The position numbers and the translations under genes are program-made. The notes beneath the pieces were generated by a model. It was not told where the DNA came from. It was given only the letters and a program-made list of their open reading frames with translations, and ran no database searches. Below, in pieces: positions 16,459 through 24,898 of a stretch of DNA of 64,000 nt (positions are counted from its first letter, which is position 1; the number at the start of each line of letters is the position of its first letter). The stretch spans positions 627,783 through 691,782 of the forward strand of contig NZ_AFCF02000001.1 of the NCBI RefSeq assembly GCF_000203975.2, in the 5' to 3' direction. Origin of the DNA: Leisingera sp. ANG1 (GTDB lineage: Bacteria > Pseudomonadota > Alphaproteobacteria > Rhodobacterales > Rhodobacteraceae).

Positions 16459-17738
16459 TCCTCTTTCCCCTTCTTCTGTTTGCTGTCGTCGCGGGTCATG
16501 TTCGGCGCCGGGTTCAGCTCGTCGCCTCCCTCAACAGGCGGCAGACCGATCATCCGGCGGCTTTCATTCGGCGTCTGAAACGGGCCGCCGGTAGCCCTGT
16601 TCAAAGCCTCATTGCGTTCTTTGACCGTCGGCTGCAGCAGCGCCCCGAAATCATGGCGCAGGAAAAACCCACGCTCACGCTCTCCGCGGGTCAGCACCGA
16701 CAGCGCAAGCGTGGCCTCGGCCAGTCCAGACCAGTGCAGCAGGCAGTCGGTCAGGTAGTCGATCGCCTGCTGTTCGCCGTTTGCCTTCACTCCAAATTCC
16801 AGCATCTGCAGCTTGGAGGGCGGCATGCGGTAAATCGCTGCAAGCTGCTCGCGGTCAAACTTCCGGCTTTCCAGCAACTGCTGATCCGCCGCAGTCAGGT
16901 CCAGGCTCTTGATATCGTCATCAGGGCCGAGAACCGGAATTCCATCAGCACCCGGCTTAGTGACATGCGCCTTGATGTTGCGGGCGTTCCGCTCACGGTC
17001 TTCAGCACTTTCATAGTTGTCAGCCAGCTTAATCACGGCCTTGGTATGCCCGCCCGAAACCGACCGCGCCGCCGACTCCTGCCCGGCAAAAGCCAGACCG
17101 ACGGTTTCACTTGCGACCTGCAGAGGGCTGCGGCCCGTCCAGCCGTCCAGCGCCATATAGCGCATATGCACCATGGACCGGCTTGGCACCCGGCGCAGCA
17201 CACCCGCCCCGTCGGTGAAATCATAGAAGCGCTCCCGGCCAGCCCGCAGGACAGAGCAACTGTCCTGCAATGCAAGCTCGATCATTTCCAGCTCGCCGCC
17301 GCCATCGCGCGGCCCGTAGGCATAGGAATTGCCGCGCAGCGCCCAGGCATAAACAAGGCCGTACCGCATCAGTTTGGCCGGCACTCCGGGCGAGGATTCC
17401 ACGTTCAGCAGGTAATTGGCAGGGTGCTCCCGCACGCGAACCTCCTGCCCATCCCCCATGCGCTGCCACAGCTTCAGCGGAACCTTGGACAGATCCCCGC
17501 CGAGGTTGTTGCAGCAGGCAAAGACCGTACCGTGCTGCTCCCCGCGCTGCGGCGTGACTCGCGGCAGCCGCTTGTTTGACGGAGCGCTGCCGCCGAACCC
17601 GATATCCGTCAGCCAGGGTTCAGGCTTGGACGTGCCAGAGGTTTCCGCTTGCGCCGACACCATAGGCGGCTCGACGCGCTCAGCTACCGGCGCCGCCTCG
17701 CTGGACGCACGCGAAATGTTGAACCCCAGCAGTTTCAT
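16455..17738 (-). CDS. Phage portal protein (HK97 family)
   Basis: This 427-aa protein forms the dodecameric ring through which DNA is packaged and ejected. Family marks include VFACCNNLGGDLSKVPLKL (wing start), HPANYLLNVESSPGVPA, GADGIPVLGPDDDIKSL and IYRMPPSKLQMLEFG. The first 60 residues and the Lys-rich tail are variable. It overlaps terL by 4 nt and the protease by 4 nt, so packaging and head genes are translationally chained. Confidence 0.93.
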   Translation of the reverse strand: MKLLGFNISRASSEAAPVAERVEPPMVSAQAETSGTSKPEPWLTDIGFGGSAPSNKRLPRVTPQRGEQHGTVFACCNNLGGDLSKVPLKLWQRMGDGQEVRVREHPANYLLNVESSPGVPAKLMRYGLVYAWALRGNSYAYGPRDGGGELEMIELALQDSCSVLRAGRERFYDFTDGAGVLRRVPSRSMVHMRYMALDGWTGRSPLQVASETVGLAFAGQESAARSVSGGHTKAVIKLADNYESAEDRERNARNIKAHVTKPGADGIPVLGPDDDIKSLDLTAADQQLLESRKFDREQLAAIYRMPPSKLQMLEFGVKANGEQQAIDYLTDCLLHWSGLAEATLALSVLTRGERERGFFLRHDFGALLQPTVKERNEALNRATGGPFQTPNESRRMIGLPPVEGGDELNPAPNMTRDDSKQKKGKEE

Positions 17739-19402
17739 ACGATCAGGATATCCTGTGCTTTGCGTTTCTCTTCGCCCACCTCGGCGCGCCCCAGCGCCAT
17801 GATGGCAGCAACAGCCGGATCGATCCGGCCCGTTGATTTTTTCTTGTTCGGCTTCACATTCTCAGCCGCATCCTGATCCAGCATCACATTGCCGACGGCC
17901 CAGGCCAGAACCGGGTTGCCGCCGTGACGGATGCGGTTGGTCATGACGCAGTTTTCAAGACGCTTGGTCGGCGCTGACATAGAAGCGTAGCCCTGGCCGT
18001 GCTCCAGAAGCGGGAAGCGCAGCCGGTCCAGCTCACCGGCCACATATTTCATGCCCCAGCGGTCATAGGCGACTTCCTGAATGTCGAACCGCTCGCGCAG
18101 CCATTTCATGCGCTCAATTATCTGATCTTCATCGATCACGCCGCCGCGGTGAACTTCCAGCCACCCCAGATCCCGCCAGCTCACATAGGCCCGGTTTTCG
18201 GTCTGCGCCCTGACCACGAAACCCTTTGGCCCCTCTGCAATGAACGAATAGGTGATCAGGTAGATCAGCCCATTCAACGGCACCGCAACAACGATCGAGG
18301 TCAAGTCTGTGGTTCGGCTCAGGTCCAGGCCGATCCACGCCTTGCGACCGTAGAGCATTTCCGGGTCAAAGGGCGCACACGCCTCGCCCTTGTCCCACAC
18401 GTCGCGGGAAATCCAAGTCTGAGAGCCTTCAGTCCAGAGGTTCAGATGCAGACGCCGGAAGTTCGGCATCTTTGCCTGTATCACCGTCGCCTCATCATAG
18501 ATCCGCTTGAACGCCTCGTGTTTGAAACTTACGCCCAAGTTCGGATTGCCCATCGCCCAGGCTGCCGGGTCGCCGGGATCGCAATCCTCCGGCGGCTCGG
18601 CGACATAGGCAAAGAACGCATCATCCTGCACGTCACCGCGCAGCACCTTTTCCGAATAGTCCCGCGTTTCACCGCAGATCGTGTTGCGGTCTGCGCCTGC
18701 CGTCGTAATTGCCCAATCGATCGGCTGCGCCCGTGCGATCATCGAGTTCACAACCACCTCTGCCAGTTCGCGGTCAGTCCAGCGGTGGACCTCATCGCGG
18801 GCAGCGAAATGCGGGTTGATACCATCCGCGGAATTGCCGTCGCGGCTAAGGCAGGAAATCACGCCGTTGCTGTGCGCAGTCGAGATTGAGTGCGACCAGA
18901 CTTTCATAAGCTGGGCCAGCATCGGCGATGCCCGGACCATGCGCTTCAGTTCATTGAACAGCAGCTTTGCCTGATCCCGCGTTGTCGCGGCGCAGTATCC
19001 TTGCGGCGCCCCTTCCCCGTCAAAGGTCTGGGTGTAAAGCATCGGGATAGCCGTATCCGTGGTCTTCCCGTTTTTCTTGCCCACCTGGTGATAGGTTGAC
19101 TTGAAGCGGCGCAAGCCTGATTCCCGGTGCTTCCACCCGAAGACAGAGCCGTGCCGGAACTGCTGCCAGGGCTGCAGCTCAAGCGGCTTCCCTGCCAGCT
19201 CTCCGGTTGTGTGCTGAATCAGCCCCGAGAAGTTCAAAACGCGGTTGGCAGCCTCGCAATCGAAGAACAGCCCGCGCTCTTCACCGGTTTCCAGATCCAT
19301 CAGGTGGCGCTCGCAAGCGAGCCGCACCAGATCTCCGGCTATGATATCACCCTCTACAACCTCGGCAGCGTAGCGGCTGACAGGATGGTCAAGCGGATGC
19401 AT
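17735..19402 (-). CDS. Terminase large subunit (ATPase-nuclease)
   Basis: This 555-aa packaging motor has an N-terminal ATPase with a Walker A-like VGKKNGKT at about 106-113 and a Walker B-type AARDEVHRW near 205. The C-terminal RNase H-like nuclease begins WIGLDLSRTTDLTSIV. The end KSTGRIDPAVAAIMALGRAE is typical of Terminase_1 / HK97-type large subunits. It overlaps terS by 14 nt and the portal by 4 nt. Confidence 0.95.
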   Translation of the reverse strand: MHPLDHPVSRYAAEVVEGDIIAGDLVRLACERHLMDLETGEERGLFFDCEAANRVLNFSGLIQHTTGELAGKPLELQPWQQFRHGSVFGWKHRESGLRRFKSTYHQVGKKNGKTTDTAIPMLYTQTFDGEGAPQGYCAATTRDQAKLLFNELKRMVRASPMLAQLMKVWSHSISTAHSNGVISCLSRDGNSADGINPHFAARDEVHRWTDRELAEVVVNSMIARAQPIDWAITTAGADRNTICGETRDYSEKVLRGDVQDDAFFAYVAEPPEDCDPGDPAAWAMGNPNLGVSFKHEAFKRIYDEATVIQAKMPNFRRLHLNLWTEGSQTWISRDVWDKGEACAPFDPEMLYGRKAWIGLDLSRTTDLTSIVVAVPLNGLIYLITYSFIAEGPKGFVVRAQTENRAYVSWRDLGWLEVHRGGVIDEDQIIERMKWLRERFDIQEVAYDRWGMKYVAGELDRLRFPLLEHGQGYASMSAPTKRLENCVMTNRIRHGGNPVLAWAVGNVMLDQDAAENVKPNKKKSTGRIDPAVAAIMALGRAEVGEEKRKAQDILIV

Positions 19403-19832
19403 TGCCGCTCAGCATGCGTTCAAGGTCGGCCAGAAGGTCACCCTGCCCGCCTGCACCCAAACGCTTTTCATCGACCGGCGACATGCCAAACAACGAGGAT
19501 ATCCGCTGCATAGTCGCTAGGGCATCGTTGCGCTGGGACCAAACAACCCGCCTCTTTTCCTGCTTGCCGTGGCGGCCTGTGGTCTCGAAGTAGGAACCCA
19601 TCATTGCGATATCGCCAGTGAACCGGATGAAGTCAGCGCACGCCTCGCAGTAGGCGGCAAACAGATCCACATGATGCGGCTCCAGCCGTCCCTTTTGAGC
19701 GACAACCGGCGCCAGGCGTTCCCAGACTTCGCGCCCCTCAGAACTCATGAAGTCCGGGGCATCCGGCACATGAAACGGCGCATCACCTTTCATCGGAATG
19801 ACGTTATCAAGGCTTGGTTTTGCGCCCTTCAT
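19389..19832 (-). CDS. Terminase small subunit (P27 family)
   Basis: This 147-aa protein has the P27-type body: FMSSEGREVWERLAPVV, then HHVDLFAAYCEACADFIRF, and a late NDALATMQRISSLFGMSP helix ending in an Arg/Gly/Glu segment. It recognises viral DNA and recruits the large subunit. The HNH nuclease gene upstream is the usual companion of P27 small subunits, suggesting cos-type packaging (family knowledge, not shown here). Confidence 0.9.
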   Translation of the reverse strand: MKGAKPSLDNVIPMKGDAPFHVPDAPDFMSSEGREVWERLAPVVAQKGRLEPHHVDLFAAYCEACADFIRFTGDIAMMGSYFETTGRHGKQEKRRVVWSQRNDALATMQRISSLFGMSPVDEKRLGAGGQGDLLADLERMLSGNASA

Positions 19833-19956
19833 ATCCTTCTCCTTACACCTGCCTTCCCACTGAAACCGTGGTGAAAAAGTTCCAAATTCCCCCGCGCAAA
19901 AACTCAGGTATCACCGCCGGTTTGTACTATTGGGCGGTTATTTTCGAGATACCCCC

Positions 19957-20403
19957 CTATTGGTGGAACACCTCGCGCGCAGTCTTTCGGCTATGGCACC
20001 GATGGCAGAGCGACTGCCAATTGTTCCGGTCCCAGAACAGTTTCCGATCGCCCTTGTGCGGCTTGATGTGGTCAACGTCCGTTGCAGGCTCAACAACCCC
20101 CAATTCCTGACAGTCGACACACAGCGGGTTATCCCGCAGATAAGCCTTGGACGCCTTCACCCATCTTGGATTTGCATAGAGCTTGCGGGCAGCCAGGGCC
20201 GCGGGCGAGGTCTGCGCCTTTGCCCTCCGCGCCTTCAGCTTCTCCTGCCGGTCTGCCTCATGCCGTTCACAATGAGACAGACCGGGCAGCGCCAGATCTT
20301 CGCAGCCAGACGCCACGCAAACCTTCAGACGAGCCACAAGAACCCCACTGCCGGGCTTTCTCCGGCTGGCCGCATGACAACCTCCAATGTTCGAGAGCAC
20401 CAA
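19957..20403 (-). CDS. HNH endonuclease
   Basis: This protein has up to 148 aa; a GTG at 20337 (VARLKVCVASGCED) is a plausible shorter start. Zinc-binding pairs CVDC and CHRC bracket the metal-binding core: VDHIKPHKGD holds the DH motif, and DRNNWQSLCHRCHSRKT completes the beta-beta-alpha-metal fold. In HK97-type phages an HNH protein next to the terminase stimulates cos cleavage. The same role is likely here, given its place directly before terS. Confidence 0.88.
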   Translation of the reverse strand: MVLSNIGGCHAASRRKPGSGVLVARLKVCVASGCEDLALPGLSHCERHEADRQEKLKARRAKAQTSPAALAARKLYANPRWVKASKAYLRDNPLCVDCQELGVVEPATDVDHIKPHKGDRKLFWDRNNWQSLCHRCHSRKTAREVFHQ

Positions 20404-20410
20404 AGCAAAA

Positions 20411-20435
20411 GCGCCCGGCAGTTTCCTGCGGGCGC
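20411..20435 (-). terminator. Terminator between early and late leftward genes
   Basis: GCGCCCG and CGGGCGC pair around an 11-nt interior that can itself pair. On the minus strand a TTTT run follows. It lies after the 254-aa regulator-like gene and before the HNH gene, so the late genes may need their own promoter or antitermination. Confidence 0.65.
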
Positions 20436-20493
20436 ATTTCGTGATGATGCATATTCATTGGCACGCAGATGATGTAAGCGTCAAGCCCCTTTC

Positions 20494-21258
20494 TCACATA
20501 GCGAGCATTTGACCGCGCCGCACAGGCCCGGCCATGGCATCCAGCACACCGGCCAGCGCCCGCGTCACCGCCTTCACGTTGTCGCCGTTGACCGACCAAT
20601 GATGCTTGCGAAGCACGTCGCTGATCGTCCTGTCATGCAGGCAGACCATATCCACTAGGACGCGGTTGCTGATGGCGCCGCGCGTGCCGCGCTTGGACGG
20701 ACGCACCCGCCGCACTTCCATCGCAACCCCGTTACCAATGCGGCGGCGCAGCCGTTCAATCTCTTCCCGGTCGCGCAGCACCGCGTCAATGAACTCGCCA
20801 CCCTGCCCGCTGCCGCCCGTGCGGATCGCCTCGACGGAGGAACAGCGCACGCCCGCGCTTTCGTACCGTTCCAGCAGATCCCGGTAATGGCGCCCCATGG
20901 CAACCTGACCAGGCGAGAACGGTGCAGGCTTTTTCTTCCGCGCTGCACTTGCGGCCATCACGTCAAAGGCATCGGCCATCTGCATCGCCTTGCGGCCCTC
21001 AAAGCCAGCGGGTTTCGCCTCATATTCTTTTTTGCCGGAAGGATAGAGCTGCACCGGCTCAAACACCCGGAAGGCACCGCGCGCCGGAGCATCCGGTATC
21101 CGGTCACCGCATTCCGCCGGCACATTCCCGCGGGCCTTCACTGCCTCGACCCGCGCCGCCTCTTCCTCTTCGCGAAGCCTGCGCGCCGCCAGGTATTCCT
21201 GTACGGGCGTCATGACCGCCTCACCATCTGCGGCCACTACTGCTACCTGCTCGCTCAC
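20494..21258 (-). CDS. Phage protein, possible late regulator
   Basis: The start is set at GTG 21258 because it overlaps the upstream stop as GTGA; an ATG 69 nt upstream would lie inside the preceding gene. The protein has 254 aa. The N-terminal half is charged. Residues about 115-160 (SPGQVAMGRHYRDLLERYES, then CSSVEAI) and the C-terminal VCLHDRTISDVLRKHHWSV segment resemble DUF6456-type helix-turn-helix proteins seen in alphaproteobacterial phages. Its place just before a terminator and the late genes suggests a late-gene activator or antiterminator. This is inference. Confidence 0.55.
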   Translation of the reverse strand: MSEQVAVVAADGEAVMTPVQEYLAARRLREEEEAARVEAVKARGNVPAECGDRIPDAPARGAFRVFEPVQLYPSGKKEYEAKPAGFEGRKAMQMADAFDVMAASAARKKKPAPFSPGQVAMGRHYRDLLERYESAGVRCSSVEAIRTGGSGQGGEFIDAVLRDREEIERLRRRIGNGVAMEVRRVRPSKRGTRGAISNRVLVDMVCLHDRTISDVLRKHHWSVNGDNVKAVTRALAGVLDAMAGPVRRGQMLAM

Positions 21259-21869
21259 GCTTGCACCCTTTCCTTCGTTCCAGCCCCATTGCGGGCCGCC
21301 TTGCCTTCCATCACCCACGCCTCGCACTTCTTCAGCGTGCGTTCATACCAGCGGACGAATTCCCCCTGGTCGTGGATATCCGGGAACCCGCGCGCCCGCC
21401 GTTCCATGATCTTCTGATATTCGCTGTTGAACTCGGCAGCCCGGCGCCGCACCCGGTCTTTCTCAGGCCCCTTTGCCGGGGGGCGCTTGTTGTCCCGCCA
21501 GAACAGGTATTCCGCCAGCAGCAGGCCATCCTGCATTGCCTCCGCCCCGGCACGCGACCGGAACCACCCCAGCAGCTCCGGCAGCTCATCAAGCGGGCGG
21601 TACTCCAGCGCCTCGGCCCAGCCCATCACCGTTGCCCGGCACGGCCAAAAGCATTTCGCCGCGCCTTCCCCCTTGGTCTGCAAGGACTGCTGCAGGGCAA
21701 TCAGCCCCTTGTCGCTCATGTAGGCGATGGAGTCGGCCAGCCGGTCCAGCACGGCCCGCTGCTTGTCTTCCGGCGTCCCCTTCGGAAACCTGAAGCCCAG
21801 ATCCTGCAGCGGCTGTATCACCAGCCTCCGCACCCGGGCGCGCTTGCTTTCGGTTTGGTCACTGCACAT
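21255..21869 (-). CDS. Conserved-looking phage protein, unknown function
   Basis: This 204-aa, mostly helical, basic protein begins MCSDQTESKRARVRRLVIQPL. It has two Trp-containing helices (FWPCRATVMGWAEAL and FVRWYERTLKKCEAW) and an Arg-rich middle (EKDRVRRRAAEF). AAGGAG precedes the start. It is translationally coupled to the regulator-like gene downstream. No family is recognised. A nucleic-acid-binding role is possible from composition alone. Confidence 0.6.
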   Translation of the reverse strand: MCSDQTESKRARVRRLVIQPLQDLGFRFPKGTPEDKQRAVLDRLADSIAYMSDKGLIALQQSLQTKGEGAAKCFWPCRATVMGWAEALEYRPLDELPELLGWFRSRAGAEAMQDGLLLAEYLFWRDNKRPPAKGPEKDRVRRRAAEFNSEYQKIMERRARGFPDIHDQGEFVRWYERTLKKCEAWVMEGKAARNGAGTKERVQA

Positions 21870-22118
21870 CTGCCTTCACCGCTCCTTTTTCTAAGCCTGT
21901 CCGACCTATCCACAGGCAGCCCGTTCCCGATGGCGCGACCCGTGAATATCTTTTCGTTTAATTTCGTTTCTTCTCTTTTCGACGGTCACAGAAACCGCGC
22001 AAAAAAAGGGACGACCGGAACAGAACACGGGAAATTCCGTGTTTTTTCGGGCATGTTCCGTAACTTTCCCGGAATATTCTGTTACCGTCACAGAATGCAC
22101 AGATTGCAACAGGGCCGA
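21870..22118. other. AT-rich gap in the leftward early region
   Basis: This 249-nt stretch is clearly richer in A and T than its neighbours. It contains a near-palindrome, ACACGG...CCGTGT, followed by T6 (around 22025-22045), and two copies of GTCACAGAA (near 21985 and 22088). No credible ORF is present. It could hold the promoter for the two genes to its left or a replication origin. Confidence 0.4.
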
Positions 22119-22739
22119 TCACGGGGCGCATTCCATCTGGAATTCATCTAAGGCGGAACGGATAAAGTCTTCTCGCCGCTGATTTCGCGGATAACGCTCT
22201 TCCAGCCAGTCGTTGAAGCGCTCAAGGAAGCCGGGAGCACGCAAAAGCTGGCCTGCGCCGATCCGACCCTCGATCATTACCCGAAGATCCTTAAGGCGCT
22301 TGTTGTATTTACGCTCTTCCTGATCCGCCTTGTTCTTCCGGTTCGACTTCAGCGCCTCGGCGGCCACCTCCAGCACAACCGGATGCGCCCAGCGGATTTC
22401 CGCGTTGTCGCAACGGACCCGGCGCCAGTTATGCAGCGGTGTAATCTTGCGCTCATTCAGCGCATGCCACTTCTCCAAGGGCAACCGCAGCTCATAGGCC
22501 AGTTGCTCATCATCGCAGGGCAGCGTGCCAATGGGCGTTTCATCCTGTGCAATGAAAAAGAGCTGCATGCCGTACCAGCCAACATCAGGATCTGCCTTCC
22601 GGCGGAACTCGCTGGCCCGCCAGCGCTTGAGGTTCCATTGCAGGAAGTAGTGCGAGTCCAGCCGATCACCGGCTGAAATCGGGTACTCTTCCAAATCCTC
22701 GGCATCGACCGGCTGCAGATGCCTTGCGAATGCACTCAT
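22119..22739 (-). CDS. Phage early protein, unknown function
   Basis: This 206-aa protein has an N-terminal half rich in aromatic residues (DSHYFLQWNLKRWRASEF, DVGWYGMQLFFIAQDE), a central EKWHALNERKITPLHNW, and a strongly basic C-terminal half (KSNRKNKADQEERKYNKRLKDL). The layout resembles small DUF1376-type replication-associated phage proteins, which combine a short alpha/beta domain with a basic tail, but the match is not firm. It is the only candidate in the prophage for a replication protein. Confidence 0.5.
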   Translation of the reverse strand: MSAFARHLQPVDAEDLEEYPISAGDRLDSHYFLQWNLKRWRASEFRRKADPDVGWYGMQLFFIAQDETPIGTLPCDDEQLAYELRLPLEKWHALNERKITPLHNWRRVRCDNAEIRWAHPVVLEVAAEALKSNRKNKADQEERKYNKRLKDLRVMIEGRIGAGQLLRAPGFLERFNDWLEERYPRNQRREDFIRSALDEFQMECAP

Positions 22740-22758
22740 TGCCCTGCCCTTCCTCTTG

Positions 22759-23889
22759 TTATCGTCTCAGCCCGCCCTGCAGCAGGCCGTCAAAGAAACT
22801 CACTTGTTCCGGCTCCGTCGGCACTTCTGCTGGCGGCTGCCAGATCCACGGGCCGCAGGCCGTGGGCAGCGCTGAGAGTGCGCCACGCATACGCCGCTGC
22901 CAGCGGGAAAACTCCGTTTCCGAGCAGCTTGAGAGCGCGTGTCCTCTGGGCCAGCCCATCAACCATTCGACAAAGAGAACGTTCAGCTTCCGCCGCCGCC
23001 ATACCCCCCTTCGCAACCACCTGCGCAAGCTCACCAGCGCGACGCGCGAGGTCACCGAACGCAACAGTCGGCGCGAGGTCGGGCGCCATTGCCAGGACGG
23101 CAGACCAGCCTGGCATATCGCTTGGGGCGGGCGGGAAAAGACCTGCGCCATCCGTGGCAGCTGATCTAGACGTACCCGTGTTGACCCATCCGGATTCACA
23201 CGGTGATAGGACATTCCTGGCGTGTCTTTCCCATCCCGGCTGGAAGGCGGCGGCCAACGGTCCGCGACTGTACTCAGACTGATCTGACTGCCTTTGGCTC
23301 CAGGCGTCCTGTTCTGGATACCCAGCCGGGCCTCGTGCGCTGCTGGCGTTGGCCAACGCCCGGCTGTTTTCCCGGCTGTAAGCGACAGTGAACCACCGGC
23401 AGCGCTCATGCGGCGCGCCTGTTTCTGCCGCTGTAATGAGGCCAGTTGAAGTCTTGAAGCCCATGTCGTGTAGTCTTCGCAGCACGGTTTCAGCGCCGCC
23501 TGTAACGTGCCCCCTGACGTTTTCGAGAAAGAGCCAACGGGGCTGGATTTCCTTCGCAAGCCGCTCGACCTGGGGCCACATCCATCGCGGGTCATTTTCG
23601 AGCATCCGCTTTCCGGCGTAGCTCTCCCCTTGGCAGGGGTATCCGGCAAGGATCGTGTCGATTGCCCCGCGCAAGGGGCGTCCGTCAAAGCTGGTGATGT
23701 CGTCCCAGATTGGAGCAGGCGCGAAGTATCCGGCTTCCTGTGCTGCAATGAGGATGTTTTGCGGGTATTTTTCCCACTCGACAAAGCATCGCGTGTGGAA
23801 TCCCGGCTCAGCGAGCATGAGCCCCATATCAAGGCCACCGCCGCCAGCGAAGAGCGACAATCCGTTCCGGGGACGTAGATCCAACCCAT
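22759..23889 (-). CDS. Second open frame inside the methyltransferase gene
   Basis: This is a 376-codon open frame on the same strand as, and a different frame from, the cytosine methyltransferase. It overlaps that gene for all but its last 31 nt. The protein is Ser/Arg-rich and starts MGWIYVPGTDCRSSL. It has RWPTPAAHE (178-186), RWPPPSSRDGKD (211-222) and LNVLFVEWLMGWPRG (302-316), and ends with PEQVSFFDGLL. From memory these are hallmarks of a family of unnamed phage proteins with WPTP...D repeats. I cannot verify this. It may equally be a shadow dragged along by methyltransferase conservation. No clear start signal of its own was identified. Confidence 0.3.
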   Translation of the reverse strand: MGWIYVPGTDCRSSLAAVALIWGSCSLSRDSTRDALSSGKNTRKTSSLQHRKPDTSRLLQSGTTSPALTDAPCAGQSTRSLPDTPAKGRATPESGCSKMTRDGCGPRSSGLRRKSSPVGSFSKTSGGTLQAALKPCCEDYTTWASRLQLASLQRQKQARRMSAAGGSLSLTAGKTAGRWPTPAAHEARLGIQNRTPGAKGSQISLSTVADRWPPPSSRDGKDTPGMSYHRVNPDGSTRVRLDQLPRMAQVFSRPPQAICQAGLPSWQWRPTSRRLLRSVTSRVALVSLRRWLRRGVWRRRKLNVLFVEWLMGWPRGHALSSCSETEFSRWQRRMRGALSALPTACGPWIWQPPAEVPTEPEQVSFFDGLLQGGLRR

Positions 23890-23920
23890 CGGTCAACACC
23901 CCGCTCCCTTCCGCTGCCAA
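22790..23920 (-). CDS. Phage C5-cytosine DNA methyltransferase
   Basis: This 376-aa protein transfers a methyl group to carbon 5 of cytosine. Motif I, LSLFAGGGGLDMGL (21-34), binds S-adenosylmethionine. GYPCQG (93-98) holds the catalytic Cys96 of motif IV. ENV (133-135) is motif VI. HERCRWFTVA (171-180) is motif VIII. The target-recognition region spans about 185-310, and KLLGNGVFPLAAAYAW (331-346) is motif X. No restriction partner is next to it, so it likely protects phage DNA from host restriction or regulates expression. A second open frame overlaps it throughout. Confidence 0.92.
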   Translation of the reverse strand: MAAEGSGVLTDGLDLRPRNGLSLFAGGGGLDMGLMLAEPGFHTRCFVEWEKYPQNILIAAQEAGYFAPAPIWDDITSFDGRPLRGAIDTILAGYPCQGESYAGKRMLENDPRWMWPQVERLAKEIQPRWLFLENVRGHVTGGAETVLRRLHDMGFKTSTGLITAAETGAPHERCRWFTVAYSRENSRALANASSARGPAGYPEQDAWSQRQSDQSEYSRGPLAAAFQPGWERHARNVLSPCESGWVNTGTSRSAATDGAGLFPPAPSDMPGWSAVLAMAPDLAPTVAFGDLARRAGELAQVVAKGGMAAAEAERSLCRMVDGLAQRTRALKLLGNGVFPLAAAYAWRTLSAAHGLRPVDLAAASRSADGAGTSEFL

Positions 23921-23930
23921 GGGTCAGCCA

Positions 23931-24365
23931 TCAGACGCCCCCATCCAGCAGATAGACAGGCTTGTGATCCCTCAACGCCAGGCACACTGTGTGCCACACA
24001 CACGCAGACCGCTGCCAACCCGGAACCGGCGGAACGATCACCAAATCAGAATAACGCAGCACCTTTTCCGGCTCCGGCGCGTCCCGCCCGGCCTCGAAGG
24101 CCAGATAGGCCGGAGCCAAAGGCAGCAAACCTGCCGCCGCTGCCCGTTCCATCCAGATCATGGCCGCATCAGACGCCAGACCAGGACCGCCGCAGACACT
24201 TGCGAAAGGTGTAGCGACACAGGCCAGCTTGCCGCGCGCTTCCGCAGCGACCTCGGCCAACCCAACCCGGCGGCGCAATTGGCCGACAGGCTTCCAGAAC
24301 CACCCCAGCCAAAGCCAATCCGGTTCCGCAGGAAAATCAGCAGCGATTTCAGCCAAGTCACGCAT
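23931..24365 (-). CDS. DUF1937-like protein, nucleoside deoxyribosyltransferase-like fold
   Basis: This 144-aa protein has a C-terminal part (MIWMERAAAAGLLPLAPA, then YSDLVIVPPVPGWQRSACVW and ALRDHKPVYLL) that follows the layout of DUF1937/DUF4406 proteins: a helix from a small residue cluster, a strand ending in a hydrophobic-Pro-Gly-Trp turn, and a closing GKPVYLL-type strand. Those families share the nucleoside 2-deoxyribosyltransferase fold. It begins the leftward early operon, 10 nt upstream of the methyltransferase. A nucleotide-metabolism or base-modification role is possible. Confidence 0.5.
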   Translation of the reverse strand: MRDLAEIAADFPAEPDWLWLGWFWKPVGQLRRRVGLAEVAAEARGKLACVATPFASVCGGPGLASDAAMIWMERAAAAGLLPLAPAYLAFEAGRDAPEPEKVLRYSDLVIVPPVPGWQRSACVWHTVCLALRDHKPVYLLDGGV

Positions 24366-24898
24366 TAATCGCCCCCGCGGAAAAAGGGGCGCACAGCGAG
24401 GTAACCGCTGCGCGCCCTAGACCAACAGGGAGGGATTTGGGGGCTGCTTGCAGGTACACCTGCCCCCGGTAGGCGTGTCCAGGGGCGCTGCCACGCCCCC
24501 GCACCTGCAGCATTTCCGTATAAAATGAGGTCGGCGAAGAGAGCCGCAAGCTGACGCCAACAAGATGCAAATTCTGAAATTTTTGGCACACCGGACTGCG
24601 GAGTGCTAACAAAGCAGTTCCCCACACCGCAATGAAACCCAGAAAATTCCCCTGCGAATGCAACGATATGTGGGACATTCCCACATTTCATCCACAAATA
24701 CTTGCGGCTTTCACCCCATAGAGAGGGTTGCCCTGCGGCGGTTACATACTCAGAATTATGAATGCCGGGGCGGCGATTCGCAGTCGCCACCCCAGCTGAG
24801 GAAACCGCACCCTTAAGCAAAGCGCGGTACCACCGGACCGCGGGCAAAATACCACTCCTGCCCAATGCGGTCCCACCAGCCACTAGCGAGGTTAAGCC
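24366..24898. other. Intergenic control region with 19-bp palindrome
   Basis: This 533-nt stretch has no credible gene. Long open frames on the minus strand here have shadow-like composition. It separates leftward early genes (start 24365) from the rightward 86-aa gene (24899), so it should hold divergent promoters. The most notable element is the 8-3-8 palindrome at 24668-24686. Confidence 0.5.
24668..24686. promoter_or_regulatory. 19-bp palindrome, possible operator
   Basis: ATGTGGGACATTCCCACAT has perfect 8-bp arms around CAT. It differs from the four-site operator family at 25.8-26.4 kb, so a different dimeric regulator is implied. The 86-aa gene product encoded just to its right is one candidate. 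Confidence 0.5.
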
